A stretch of DNA of 64,000 nucleotides. It comes from Paenibacillus lupini. GTDB taxonomy: Bacteria > Bacillota > Bacilli > Paenibacillales > Paenibacillaceae. The DNA lies in NCBI RefSeq assembly GCF_011761355.1, contig NZ_JAASRW010000009.1, positions 124,001 to 188,000 on the forward strand. Direction: 5' to 3'. Each line of letters starts with the position of its first letter. The stretch's first letter is position 1. Positions 1 through 8,490 of the stretch are shown in pieces. The notes under the pieces are model-generated. The model did no database searches. It had not been told where the DNA came from and saw nothing but the letters and a program-made list of their open reading frames with translations. A program made the position numbers and the translations under genes.

Positions 1-143
1 GTGTGCCACTGCATGTTGAATATGAACTTACCGAGAGTGGGCAAGGCTTGCAACCCATATTTGCGGCTATGTGGGCGTGGACCCAGGAGCATGGGGCAGG
101 CTTGAGGAATGAAACGAACTTAAAGCCGAGTACTGGCAGTTAA
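1..143 (+). CDS. HxlR-family transcriptional regulator, C-terminal fragment
   Basis: Reading frame 3 is open from the window edge to the TAA at 141-143. It encodes about 46 residues beginning VPLHVEYELTESGQ and continuing through a Trp-rich stretch (AAMWAWTQEHG). This matches the end of the winged-helix HxlR domain: the PxxVEYxLTxxG wing strand and the dimerisation helix. The same signature occurs in the complete HxlR gene at 31851-32207 of this window. The N-terminus lies outside the window, so target and neighbour cannot be judged. HxlR proteins are small dimeric DNA-binding regulators, often of redox or detoxification genes. Confidence 0.7.
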   Translation, partial: VPLHVEYELTESGQGLQPIFAAMWAWTQEHGAGLRNETNLKPSTGS

Positions 144-150
144 TAAGCAA

Positions 151-213
151 GAAACCATGCTTTTCGCAAGAGGGGGTCAGCGCCTCTAACTGCGTTAGCA
201 TGGTTTCTTTTTT
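151..213 (+). terminator. Intrinsic terminator after the HxlR fragment
   Basis: An 11-bp stem (GAAACCATGCT at 151-161 pairing with AGCATGGTTTC at 197-207) is followed by a T run. The loop is long, about 35 nt. It ends the plus-strand gene and abuts the stop codon of the convergent DUF2339 gene. Confidence 0.7.
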
Positions 214-1864
214 AATCTTTTTTGTAGAAAAATCTCGATAATAAGATACCGATGAGCCCAAGTCCAATAAATAATATCGCTTTAGCAAGTAAGGATACAC
301 TTGGCAAATCCATTAGAATGACCTTCATTAAGGTCAGGAATAACAGGGCAATACCTGTCAGCCTAGCTTGCTTTATTTGCTTTTTCAATCCATATCCAAT
401 GACGACAACCGAGTAGGCCACCCATACCGTTGATACTAAAAGATGCTGGGCATTTGTGCTGAAGTCCTTTGTTAGTAGATTGGTTAACTCAGTAAGGAAG
501 ACCAGGAAGGCTAAGCCAATGCCGTACCATAGTAGAATTAGGGTGCTTTTTGTGTTTCTGCCCAATTCGAAGTGATAAACCAGTCTAATTAAACCACCTA
601 ACGTTCCAAGTAATACGATCCAAATGAGCATTTCAACTGAGAAAATGCTGTCCAGGTTTCCTGTTACCGTATTGATTCCAATCAAGCATCCAAGTACATA
701 GATCAGAATACCGTTCATTTTTTGCAATAAGGACTTCACAACAAATCCAAGCCATAACGCCGCAATACCCTCAAGTAATAAGACGACTGGTAAAACTTCT
801 GATCCGAGGAGATTAGCCAGGCAGAATAATAGGGCATAACTTGCTATTGTAAGAGTGTAGGGCACTTTACCTTTGTGCTCTGCTTTCCTCCAAAACCAAA
901 CGGTTAATAAGGCGTATACAACAAACATGATAAGCATGACAACGTTAAATAGCAGGTCTGAATAGGATAATTTAAACCAGAGAGCAGTCAATGCAAAGCT
1001 TGGAACAAGCATTCTAAGTTGATGGCTCATGATTGTGGTTTTCGAGAATATGGAGAGAAGCAGTACAATTTGCTGGACAAGTACTCCTATAGCAACAACT
1101 CGTTCATTCCCATCCGCAATTAACTGGTAGATCGCTAATGCAACCTGAAGTAATACAAAGGATTGATAGAACAGGGCAGCAAATTTGCTCTTTATCGCGT
1201 AAGCCATGAAGCTAATGAATACCACGGATTCGTAAGTAACAAAGAATACGACAGATGGATGATCGCTATCTAGTAAGAATGGAGTCAGCACGCCTGCTGC
1301 GCTCGCTAACACAGCGAGAGGCTGGGATTTCAGGCTGTTAGAGAACACGACTCCTGCTATGACAAACAATACATTTAGAATTAAGGCCACGGGTACACTC
1401 ATTAGTTCATATAAACTATGGGCTGCAAATGTGGTGAGCATACCTATCGCGATGGAGCCCCCTAATAATACTTGTGAGAGCAATGGACGCTTTGCCTTCT
1501 GCTGTCTGAATCCCAAGAATATAAAAACCCCGGCAGCCAAATAGCCTGTGACACAGCGCATGGATTCCGTTATGAATCCGCCATCAACAGCTGCTTTAAA
1601 TCCCCAGATCATCCCAATAAGCAGCACGAACAAAAAGATTCTTGGCAGCCATACCCTTGCAATAAGATGCTCCCAATCGGTTTCTTTTTTGATCTTCTGC
1701 TGTTGTGCAGGACGCACTGTTGATTCATGTGGAGTCTTCTTTAAATGATTGGTACGCATTGACGTCGGTGAAGCGGGAAGTCTGCTCTGTTTCAATTCCG
1801 TTATTTCTTGTTCGAGCTCCGTAATCCTTGCTTCTAACTTACTTACTCGCTCATCAAGTTCCAA
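212..1864 (-). CDS. DUF2339-type polytopic membrane protein
   Basis: This 550-residue protein has two parts. Residues 1-30 form a heptad-like coiled coil (VSKLEARITELEQEI). A basic linker to about residue 65 then leads into a long run of hydrophobic segments, roughly a dozen or more, up to a short basic tail. A coiled coil followed by many transmembrane helices is the architecture of DUF2339 membrane proteins, whose function is not established. The start appears to be TTG at 1864, with an AAAGGGGG ribosome binding site nine bases upstream on the minus strand. It stands alone, convergent with the fragment to its left. The family call rests on architecture and is fairly safe; no substrate can be inferred. 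Confidence 0.75.
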   Translation of the reverse strand: MELDERVSKLEARITELEQEITELKQSRLPASPTSMRTNHLKKTPHESTVRPAQQQKIKKETDWEHLIARVWLPRIFLFVLLIGMIWGFKAAVDGGFITESMRCVTGYLAAGVFIFLGFRQQKAKRPLLSQVLLGGSIAIGMLTTFAAHSLYELMSVPVALILNVLFVIAGVVFSNSLKSQPLAVLASAAGVLTPFLLDSDHPSVVFFVTYESVVFISFMAYAIKSKFAALFYQSFVLLQVALAIYQLIADGNERVVAIGVLVQQIVLLLSIFSKTTIMSHQLRMLVPSFALTALWFKLSYSDLLFNVVMLIMFVVYALLTVWFWRKAEHKGKVPYTLTIASYALLFCLANLLGSEVLPVVLLLEGIAALWLGFVVKSLLQKMNGILIYVLGCLIGINTVTGNLDSIFSVEMLIWIVLLGTLGGLIRLVYHFELGRNTKSTLILLWYGIGLAFLVFLTELTNLLTKDFSTNAQHLLVSTVWVAYSVVVIGYGLKKQIKQARLTGIALLFLTLMKVILMDLPSVSLLAKAILFIGLGLIGILLSRFFYKKD

Positions 1865-1994
1865 CTAAGAAGTCCCCCTTTTTACTGAAAATGTGCAATT
1901 ATTATACATTACTCATTATAGGAAGTATTTTACTTGTCTGATTCATGGAGCGTCAATGACAAACGACATTATCGCCCAAGTCAGGACCCTCTGT

Positions 1995-2124
1995 TATAAT
2001 GGGGTCACAAAGGGGCTGCGTTAATTTTCAAGAAACTGACGGCCAGTTTGCAGGTATAAGCTGCGCAGGTTGTTCAGATGGACTTATACGGAAGGGGCAC
2101 TCCAATCGGAGTGCCCCTTTTTAT
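1995..2124 (+). ncRNA. Putative structured small RNA or leader ending in a terminator
   Basis: Downstream of a TATAAT hexamer (1995-2000) lie three hairpins in a row. They are AAACTG/CAGTTT at 2033-2049, GTATAAG/CTTATAC at 2054-2089, and a strong 12-bp terminator (AAGGGGCACTCC/GGAGTGCCCCTT at 2092-2119) followed by five Ts. No clear -35 box is visible. It lies 75 bases before the AlkD-like gene, so it could be a free RNA or an attenuator for that gene. I could not match it to a riboswitch class I know. The rest of the 1865-2198 gap shows nothing else. Confidence 0.4.
2092..2124 (+). terminator. Strong intrinsic terminator upstream of the AlkD-like gene
   Basis: A perfect 12-bp stem with a four-base loop (AATC) is followed by TTTTT. 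It sits between a promoter-like TATAAT and the next start codon, so it would either end a small RNA or act as an attenuator. Confidence 0.8.
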
Positions 2125-2198
2125 GCTATTATGGCAGTAGTTGGCTTTCTGATACGCAAATATTCGATTTTATCTAATAACTAAAGGATGTGTCAGCA

Positions 2199-2906
2199 AT
2201 GAAACTAGAAGAGGTTATGCAGGAGCTTGAAGCGCTTGGCAAGGAACGAAGCAAAAAGATGTATCAGTCCAATGGTGCGCATGAACCGCTGTTTGGTGTG
2301 GCGACTGGGGCAATGAAGCCTCTCTTCAGAACAATAAAGCTCAACCAGCCATTAGCGGAGGAGCTCTATGCGACAGGAAACTACGATGCGATGTACTTTG
2401 CCGGGATAATCGCAGAGCCTAAAGCGATGACGGCGGAGGACTTTGAGCGATGGATCGATGGCGCTTATTTTTATATGCTATCGGACTTTGTGGTCGCTGT
2501 AACCTTGTCAGAATCGGATATTGCACAAGAAGTGTCAGATAAATGGATTACAAGTGGTATCGATCTGAAAATGTCAGCAGGCTGGAGCTGTTACTGCTGG
2601 CTGCTTGGCAATCGTCCGGATCGTGAGTTCTCGGAAGAGAAGCTTGCCGCTATGCTGGAGCTTGTGAAAAACACGATTCATGATGCCCCTGATCGGACAA
2701 AATACTCGATGAACAATTTCATTTATACGGTGGCGGTATCCTATCAGCCGCTTCATGAGAAGGCCGTCGAGACCGCGAATGAAGTAGGTCCGGTAGAAGT
2801 GAATCAAGGAACAGCCAAAAGCAAGTTCATTCATGCGGCTGTTAATATTCAAACGGCGGTAGACAAAGGGCGGACTGGCTTCAAACGTAAGCATGTAAGA
2901 TGCTAA
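2199..2906 (+). CDS. AlkD-like DNA alkylation repair (HEAT-repeat) protein
   Basis: This protein of about 235 residues has the helical-repeat pattern and length of the DNA_alkylation (AlkC/AlkD) family, including conserved stretches such as YDAMYFAG and MSAGWSCYCWLLGNRPD. Characterised AlkD enzymes excise cationic N3- and N7-alkylpurines without base flipping. Here the region equivalent to the classic NWDLVD segment reads YFMLSDFVV, so catalytic activity should not be assumed. ATG at 2199 is preferred over GTG at 2190 because AAAGGA at 2183-2188 then has proper spacing. It is a single gene, preceded by the structured element at 1995-2124. Confidence 0.75.
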   Translation: MKLEEVMQELEALGKERSKKMYQSNGAHEPLFGVATGAMKPLFRTIKLNQPLAEELYATGNYDAMYFAGIIAEPKAMTAEDFERWIDGAYFYMLSDFVVAVTLSESDIAQEVSDKWITSGIDLKMSAGWSCYCWLLGNRPDREFSEEKLAAMLELVKNTIHDAPDRTKYSMNNFIYTVAVSYQPLHEKAVETANEVGPVEVNQGTAKSKFIHAAVNIQTAVDKGRTGFKRKHVRC

Positions 2907-3005
2907 ACCCGAAAATAACCCTCAAAAAACTCTTGCACCTTACGCAACGTCATCTTTTATGATTGAGCTATAGCAAGGCAAAACCATTTTGAGGGGGACA
3001 TCGTC

Positions 3006-3452
3006 ATGACAGCAACGGCAGGCAAAAATGAAGTTATAAACACTCGAGAGTTCGATTATCCAAGAGAGTTCATCTTCAAAGCTTGGACAACACCAGATCA
3101 GCTTTCCCGTTGGTGGGGGCCAAAGGGCTTTACCAATACGTTTCATGAATTTGATGTGAGACCGGGAGGCCAATGGCGGTTTGTTATGCATGGACCCAAT
3201 GGTACAGACTATCCGAACCATAGTGAATTTGAGGAGATCGTACCAGAGGAACGTATCGTCGTTCATCATCTGAATGCTCCTGAATTTCAGGTGACGGCTT
3301 CATTTGAAGAGGTTGATGGCCGAACCAGATTGACATTCCGTCAGGTGTTTGTGAACGAGAAATTCGTCGAAGGGGCCAGGACGTTTCTAATGGATGCGAA
3401 TGAACAGAACTTTGATCGGCTGAGCGACTTGCTTGCTGAATTATATAGTTAA
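3006..3452 (+). CDS. SRPBCC / AHSA1-like domain protein
   Basis: A 148-residue protein filling one START-like (Bet v1) fold. The N-terminal FDYPREFIFKAWTTPDQLSRWWGP and the following GGQWRFVMHGPNGTDY are typical of the AHSA1 family (activator of Hsp90 ATPase homologue-like). Members bind hydrophobic ligands in a deep cavity; most bacterial ones have no known ligand. GAGGGGG precedes the ATG by about eight bases. It is monocistronic and shares a bidirectional terminator with the convergent GH78 gene. Function beyond the fold cannot be stated. Confidence 0.85.
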   Translation: MTATAGKNEVINTREFDYPREFIFKAWTTPDQLSRWWGPKGFTNTFHEFDVRPGGQWRFVMHGPNGTDYPNHSEFEEIVPEERIVVHHLNAPEFQVTASFEEVDGRTRLTFRQVFVNEKFVEGARTFLMDANEQNFDRLSDLLAELYS

Positions 3453-3473
3453 GTTGTAAGGACAAGAGACAAC

Positions 3474-3511
3474 AAAAGAAACCACTCCTTGGTTAGGAGT
3501 GGTTTTCTTTA
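3474..3511. terminator. Bidirectional terminator between convergent genes
   Basis: A long inverted repeat (AAAAGAAACCACTCCT pairing with AGGAGTGGTTTTCTTT, loop TGGTT) has T runs readable on both strands. It serves the SRPBCC gene on plus and the GH78 gene on minus. Confidence 0.85.
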
Positions 3512-3520
3512 TTGTAAGCT

Positions 3521-6454
3521 CTACAGCAATTTAACCCGCTGAATCTTCACGGCGCAAGCATCAGAAACCCGGATATCAAGCTCTGTGAGCTCGGGAGCGG
3601 TGACGGTCAGCTCGGTAATCGCGCCGTTAACGGCTTTCCAGGCTACTTCGATAGATCCGTCCTGCGGCAGAGGAACAATTCCCTTAGCCCAGCTTAAGTC
3701 TCCGCTTTGCGGTTCAATAAGGACCTTCGTCCAGCCTGGTGCGGCAGGTCTTACTCCCAGTACGTAAGCACCGAGGAAATAGCCAGGTGCAGCAGACCAG
3801 GCGTGGCAATGGCTGCGGGTCAGATCGTTCTCGTTCGCACGGTTCATCGTGGTGTGGCCATACATCTCCCAGCATGTGGTTGCATCGTTATCAAGCATAA
3901 ATCCGTAGTTCGTTCGGATGTCGTCGAGCATCCACTGCAGGCTGCCATTAGCCATCAATGCTTCGTAATAGAAGAAGGACATAAACGGACTGCCAACCGG
4001 TACGAACCCTTCCGGAGTAACGGTTAAGTACGCCTTCAGCAAAGCCTTACGTTCCTCATCCGCAACATCCGCAAGGAGCGCCATCACCTGCGTCTGCATG
4101 CTGAAGATGGTCGAGCGGCGGCCTCCTGGATGAATGCAGTCGAGATAAGCGCCGCGCTCATCGCTCCAGAGATGCTGATTAATGGCAGATTTCATTCTAA
4201 CGGCGATCTCTGCATAAGGTTTCCCCTGTTCCGGAACTCCCGCTAATGCAGCAATAGCAGCAGCATCCTCCAGAACCTTCTTCAACATCACATTCTGATG
4301 CGTTACAATTCCGTCATCCGGCTGATCGATTGGCGCCCAGTCCAGCAGATTCCAGCCTTTCATATCCAGCAGATCATCCGAGTTCAGAAGCTTCAGATAA
4401 TGATCCAGTGTGAATAGGATGGAAGGAAGCGTCTCTGCCGCAAAATCACGCTTGCCTGTGTGCTCCGCATATTCCCGGCAGGCTACAATCCAGAAGAAGG
4501 TCCAGTTCGGAATGACACTTGTCCATGCGCTCGGAACCTGGTCACCATAGAGCGGTGTCTGGAACGCAGAGCCCGGCACCAATCGAAGGCAGCGTTCTAC
4601 GATGTCTGTTCCTCCGAATGCATAGTAATTAACGAGCGCCTCGTTGCGGCTGTCGCCGACCCAGAAGGTCTGCTCATACGCCGGGCAGTCGACGAAAGTA
4701 TCCTCCATGCAAAGCTTGGTTGTATGCTTCGCAAGGTCCCAAATTCGGCCTAGTCGATCATCCGAGCATTGGAAGCTTCCGATCTCTGGTGCAGGATAGT
4801 TACTTTGAATGAGCCGGATATCCCGAATGTGCACCGGACTCTTGGCACCACGTACAGTGACGATCAGATAACGAAGCCCTCTACGGACAGGAGAGGCGTA
4901 ACGCTGGTAGCCTTCCCTCGTCACATAACGAAGCGTATTGTCCAAGCCAAAGGTATGTTGAATATAGGTATCCTTCCGGTATTCAATACCGTACCAATCA
5001 ATCGTAACGCCAGCCTCGGCCTCCAGCTCGAATTCGAGGAAGCCGCTCCACTCCTTGCCGAAGTCGATCATAAATTCCGTATCTGCATGATTGAATACAG
5101 GAACGATGGCCGTATCCGAGGAGGCAACCGCAATACGCTGAAGCGAAGCGGGAACAGCATAAGCTTCGGTTTCCCGTTTTGCGAATTGCGGCATAAAGGC
5201 ATCTTGGCTGTTAGCTAGCAGATGCGGAACAGGCTCAATCGGATAGCCGGTTTCGCGCAGTTCATCAATCGTTGTAATGGAGAGCATTCGATCAGCAAAC
5301 TGATCTCTTGCCGCCTCCCACGCTGCGAACTTGTCATATTGAACAATATAATCGATACACGTATAAGAATAAGTAGGGCCGATACGAACAAATGGGGACA
5401 TCGTTCCGTCTGCCTTGCTGAACTCCACCTCTAGAGGAGAGACCCACTCGATCTCTTTGTCCGAGTCCACCCCTATACGGTTACTATGACCATGTTCGGG
5501 GCCATAAACGGTGTATAACAACACATGCTCACCTGCCGGTAAATGAGCGCGAATGCCAGCAAGAGGTGAATCTCCTTCCATATCCTCAGCGGTATAAACT
5601 TGCTCTCCCAGCCTCACAATGCCTAGTCCACCAACGTGGAACATCAGCTTTACCTCGGCTGCTTCTTTTAAGCGCAAAGTTGTCATGAAGGCTCCGCAGA
5701 ATCGGATATGGTTGGCATTCTCTTCTCCTGGGGTCTTCATCATATGATAAGCATCAATAAATGCGGTAAGCTGATAAGGGACAACTCGATTTAACGAAAT
5801 GATACGTGTTGGCAGAACAGGCTCTTCCGTCAAATAAGGAATGTCTCTTGGATGCAGACGTACCCACGGTTCCATCCCTGCCGCACCAAGAACTTCTGCT
5901 TGCTGCCAATGGGTATCCGAATACTGGGATGAGGTCCAGTCCTCTGAGAGCTGCCTTCCATCGATTCGCTCCGAGAAGGCTAACTGACAAGACATACGCG
6001 CTGTGGCTGGATCCTGCCCTGCATGCAGAGAGGTACGCCAGTCGGCTCCTGTCTTGGCGAGCGTAATCTCCCCATTGTCCGAGAGTACATCTAATTGGGC
6101 AAGTAATCCTCCCCGTCCTCTCAAATAGACGAAGTTAGAGATGCCATAATGCATGACTTGCACTGCAATCGTATTAACTTCGCCGCGTCGCAGAAGATGT
6201 CCCACTTCATGTGCATCATAGAAAATATCCGTGGAAAAGTAACGAACGGGACCTCTGCCTACTCTTGTTCCATTGACGTACAGCTCATAACGAGAGTCTG
6301 CCGTAATCCATAAGACGGCTTTCGCCAATGCGTCCAAATCACTCGGACAGGTGAAGGAGGTTCTGAACCAGCGCCATTCGTTACGCGGACTTTCCTCTGA
6401 GCCTCCCCAGATCCAGCTTCCTTGCCAGGGTGTTTGCTTTTCGATAATAGACAT
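3521..6454 (-). CDS. GH78-like alpha-L-rhamnosidase, cytoplasmic
   Basis: This 977-residue multidomain protein has the layout of family 78 glycosidases. N-terminal beta-sandwich modules include a carbohydrate-binding stretch (ADSRYELYVNGTRVGRGP). An (alpha/alpha)6 barrel and a C-terminal beta-sandwich ending in rhamnosidase-like APGWTKVLIEPQ follow. The catalytic-barrel motif DCPAYEQTFWVGDSR begins near residue 589, and E594 is a candidate general acid, as in relatives with DCPYYEQ. There is no signal peptide, so it would act inside the cell on imported rhamnosides. AGGAGG lies just upstream of the ATG. No transporter or regulator is adjacent; a possible cre site lies upstream. Family assignment is good; the exact sugar is not proven. 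Confidence 0.8.
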   Translation of the reverse strand: MSIIEKQTPWQGSWIWGGSEESPRNEWRWFRTSFTCPSDLDALAKAVLWITADSRYELYVNGTRVGRGPVRYFSTDIFYDAHEVGHLLRRGEVNTIAVQVMHYGISNFVYLRGRGGLLAQLDVLSDNGEITLAKTGADWRTSLHAGQDPATARMSCQLAFSERIDGRQLSEDWTSSQYSDTHWQQAEVLGAAGMEPWVRLHPRDIPYLTEEPVLPTRIISLNRVVPYQLTAFIDAYHMMKTPGEENANHIRFCGAFMTTLRLKEAAEVKLMFHVGGLGIVRLGEQVYTAEDMEGDSPLAGIRAHLPAGEHVLLYTVYGPEHGHSNRIGVDSDKEIEWVSPLEVEFSKADGTMSPFVRIGPTYSYTCIDYIVQYDKFAAWEAARDQFADRMLSITTIDELRETGYPIEPVPHLLANSQDAFMPQFAKRETEAYAVPASLQRIAVASSDTAIVPVFNHADTEFMIDFGKEWSGFLEFELEAEAGVTIDWYGIEYRKDTYIQHTFGLDNTLRYVTREGYQRYASPVRRGLRYLIVTVRGAKSPVHIRDIRLIQSNYPAPEIGSFQCSDDRLGRIWDLAKHTTKLCMEDTFVDCPAYEQTFWVGDSRNEALVNYYAFGGTDIVERCLRLVPGSAFQTPLYGDQVPSAWTSVIPNWTFFWIVACREYAEHTGKRDFAAETLPSILFTLDHYLKLLNSDDLLDMKGWNLLDWAPIDQPDDGIVTHQNVMLKKVLEDAAAIAALAGVPEQGKPYAEIAVRMKSAINQHLWSDERGAYLDCIHPGGRRSTIFSMQTQVMALLADVADEERKALLKAYLTVTPEGFVPVGSPFMSFFYYEALMANGSLQWMLDDIRTNYGFMLDNDATTCWEMYGHTTMNRANENDLTRSHCHAWSAAPGYFLGAYVLGVRPAAPGWTKVLIEPQSGDLSWAKGIVPLPQDGSIEVAWKAVNGAITELTVTAPELTELDIRVSDACAVKIQRVKLL

Positions 6455-6490
6455 GATTATCCTCCTATGGCTTAATGTCGATCAGTTAGA

Positions 6491-6504
6491 AGAAAGCGCT
6501 ACCA
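6491..6504 (-). promoter_or_regulatory. Possible catabolite-responsive element (cre)
   Basis: The sequence AGAAAGCGCTACCA matches 11 of 14 positions of the palindromic cre form TGAAAGCGCTTTCA recognised by CcpA in Bacillota. It lies 37 bases upstream of the GH78 start, where repression in good carbon sources would make sense. The match is imperfect on one arm, so this is tentative. Confidence 0.35.
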
Positions 6505-6578
6505 GCCCTTATTATAAATATACTAATCAATTCATAGAGGAAAAAATAGATCGGATCTCATTGTATAATTGTCCAATA

Positions 6579-7313
6579 TTAATGTAATAGACAGTCCCGA
6601 ATCGTCTGCACGACGAGTTCTGGTTCTGTGAACTGCGGGAAGTGTCCGCTGCCAGCAGCGAGGACCTGTTTGCCTTGTTTGCTGAGCTGTACGAGGTCCA
6701 GTTGATTCCTCATTCGAATCGCAAAGGCTTGTTCCGGCATCATCGGGGGTTTACTCGTTCCCGTTAAGACAAAGAGCGGCTTGTCAGGGAAGGGGCCGGC
6801 CTGTTCGATCTGCCTTGCTGTCTCTTGTACATATTGAACTTCATTCCACTTTCTTGAAGGGGAGAGGGTATCAAAGCTGCTTAGGAAACGGTTGATGTAT
6901 CGGATGAAGGCAGGTTGAGTATCATTAATCGCCAGATCATTTGGGTGGCTGGCTTCAAGCAGGACTATACCAGCAATCTGATCAGGGAACAGGCGAGCAA
7001 ATAAGTTTGCATATAACCCGCCAAGAGAGTGCCCCACAAGAAGATAAGGGGGAGGAAGCTTTACTTCATCGAGCAGCTGTCTTAATGCGGACACAATTGC
7101 AGCGCCATCTTGGGGACTAGTTGGCATATCACTTTTTCCAACTCCCAAGCGATTGTAGGCCAGAACGGTTGATTCCTCGGCGAGCTCGTGAAAAATCTTG
7201 TGCCAACCTTCAATTGGGCCACTTCCTCCATTAATAAGGATAATGGCTGGTGAACCTGTGCCAGATCGAGCATATTCCAAGGCACCAAGTTTATTTTTGG
7301 TAATAGGTTTCAT
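6579..7313 (-). CDS. Alpha/beta-hydrolase
   Basis: A 244-residue alpha/beta-hydrolase. The oxyanion region is INGGSGPIEGW (residues 27-37). The nucleophile elbow is GHSLGG with S96, and the C-terminal GSGHFPQF supplies H224 for the triad. Length fits a single-domain esterase/hydrolase without a lid insertion larger than usual. There is no signal peptide. A GGAGGT site lies upstream of the ATG. It is monocistronic between the GH78 gene and the divergent metallo-hydrolase. The substrate cannot be deduced from sequence. Confidence 0.85.
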   Translation of the reverse strand: MKPITKNKLGALEYARSGTGSPAIILINGGSGPIEGWHKIFHELAEESTVLAYNRLGVGKSDMPTSPQDGAAIVSALRQLLDEVKLPPPYLLVGHSLGGLYANLFARLFPDQIAGIVLLEASHPNDLAINDTQPAFIRYINRFLSSFDTLSPSRKWNEVQYVQETARQIEQAGPFPDKPLFVLTGTSKPPMMPEQAFAIRMRNQLDLVQLSKQGKQVLAAGSGHFPQFTEPELVVQTIRDCLLH

Positions 7314-7439
7314 TACTTACCTCCGTCCCTATTGTCGTCTTCTCCTGATACGCAGCAGCATCTCCTTACGTTTCCAGCGAATCATTTGTACTTCACTCGT
7401 ATTCCGTCTAAACTTGGATTATAAGAAGAGGTGATGCTA

Positions 7440-8384
7440 ATGGCTCGGAAACGGTATAGCAATTTAGACCCATCAGCGACAGTCAAAACCTTTAAAGAAG
7501 TACGTCGCTGGCAAAAGGAACGCAAAGGCAAAGTGAAAGATCTAAGCTACCGCATCGGACAAGCTGAGCATAAGCAGCAGGCACTGCTCAGCAGTAACCA
7601 AAGTGAGTTGACGATTACCTGGATCGGCCACTCCACGTTTCTTGTGCAAATCGCTGGCCTGACGATTGTGACGGATCCTGTATGGGCGAGCCGGATGGGT
7701 TTTGCCAGGAGACTTGAAGAACCAGGACTTACTTTAGATGAGATTCCGCCGGTGGATGTTATTTTGTTGTCGCATTCGCATTATGACCATCTTCACAAGG
7801 GTTCTTTGAGGAAACTGAAGGGTTCACCTGTTGTGCTCGTGCCTGAGGGACTTGGTCCGATGATGAGGAAACTTATGCGCGGCAAAGAAGTACATGAGCT
7901 GCCATGGTGGGGACATGTGAAAATAGGCCCTGTCGAGTTTCATTTTGTACCGGCGCAGCACTGGGTAAGACGTACTCTGACGGATACGAATACGTCCCTT
8001 TGGGGCGGATGGGTGATCAAGCGTTCAGAGGAAGATACAGTCTATTTTGCCGGAGATAGTGGTTATTTCGCAGGATTTAGTGATATCGGAGTGAGGTTCC
8101 CAGACATTACGTATGCACTTATGCCGATTGGTGCCTACGAGCCAGAATGGTTTATGGGTGCGCAGCACGTATCGCCGGAGGAAGCTGTACAAGCCTTCGT
8201 TGATGTTAGAGCAAAGCAGTTTATCCCTATGCATTACGGGGCATTCCGATTGGCCGATGATACGGCGAAGGAAGCGTTAGATCGTTTGCTTGCAGAGTGG
8301 CAGCAAAGAGGCATGGATTCGAATAATCTGAAGCTGTTAAAGCATGGCGAGACGTTATGGCATACGGCAAATGGGCAAAAATGA
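7440..8384 (+). CDS. Metallo-beta-lactamase-fold hydrolase (NAPE-PLD / UlaG-like)
   Basis: This protein of about 314 residues carries the zinc-binding HSHYDH motif (residues 112-117 from the ATG at 7440), preceded by WIGHSTFLVQIAG and TDPVWASR. Those strands are typical of the L-ascorbate-6-phosphate lactonase / N-acylphosphatidylethanolamine phospholipase D branch. Further ligands are in FVPAQHW, FAGDSGYF and PMHYGAF. The ATG at 7440 has AGAGGTG about seven bases upstream; in-frame GTG 7431 and ATG 7434 overlap that site and are less likely. It is divergent from the alpha/beta-hydrolase. Intracellular; substrate unknown. Confidence 0.85.
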   Translation: MARKRYSNLDPSATVKTFKEVRRWQKERKGKVKDLSYRIGQAEHKQQALLSSNQSELTITWIGHSTFLVQIAGLTIVTDPVWASRMGFARRLEEPGLTLDEIPPVDVILLSHSHYDHLHKGSLRKLKGSPVVLVPEGLGPMMRKLMRGKEVHELPWWGHVKIGPVEFHFVPAQHWVRRTLTDTNTSLWGGWVIKRSEEDTVYFAGDSGYFAGFSDIGVRFPDITYALMPIGAYEPEWFMGAQHVSPEEAVQAFVDVRAKQFIPMHYGAFRLADDTAKEALDRLLAEWQQRGMDSNNLKLLKHGETLWHTANGQK

Positions 8385-8490
8385 TACAATGAAATATATT
8401 GTGATAAGCATGTACATGATTTGATGCGCAATTGGGGAGAATCCCACTTGGCAGGAATCGAATAATTTCCAGAGAGCAGGATTAGTTTAA

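Noticed and set aside
1999-2184. 61-codon open frame in the AlkD-like leader
   Set aside because: It reads through the strong terminator at 2092-2124 and lacks a start site; the RNA structure is the better explanation.
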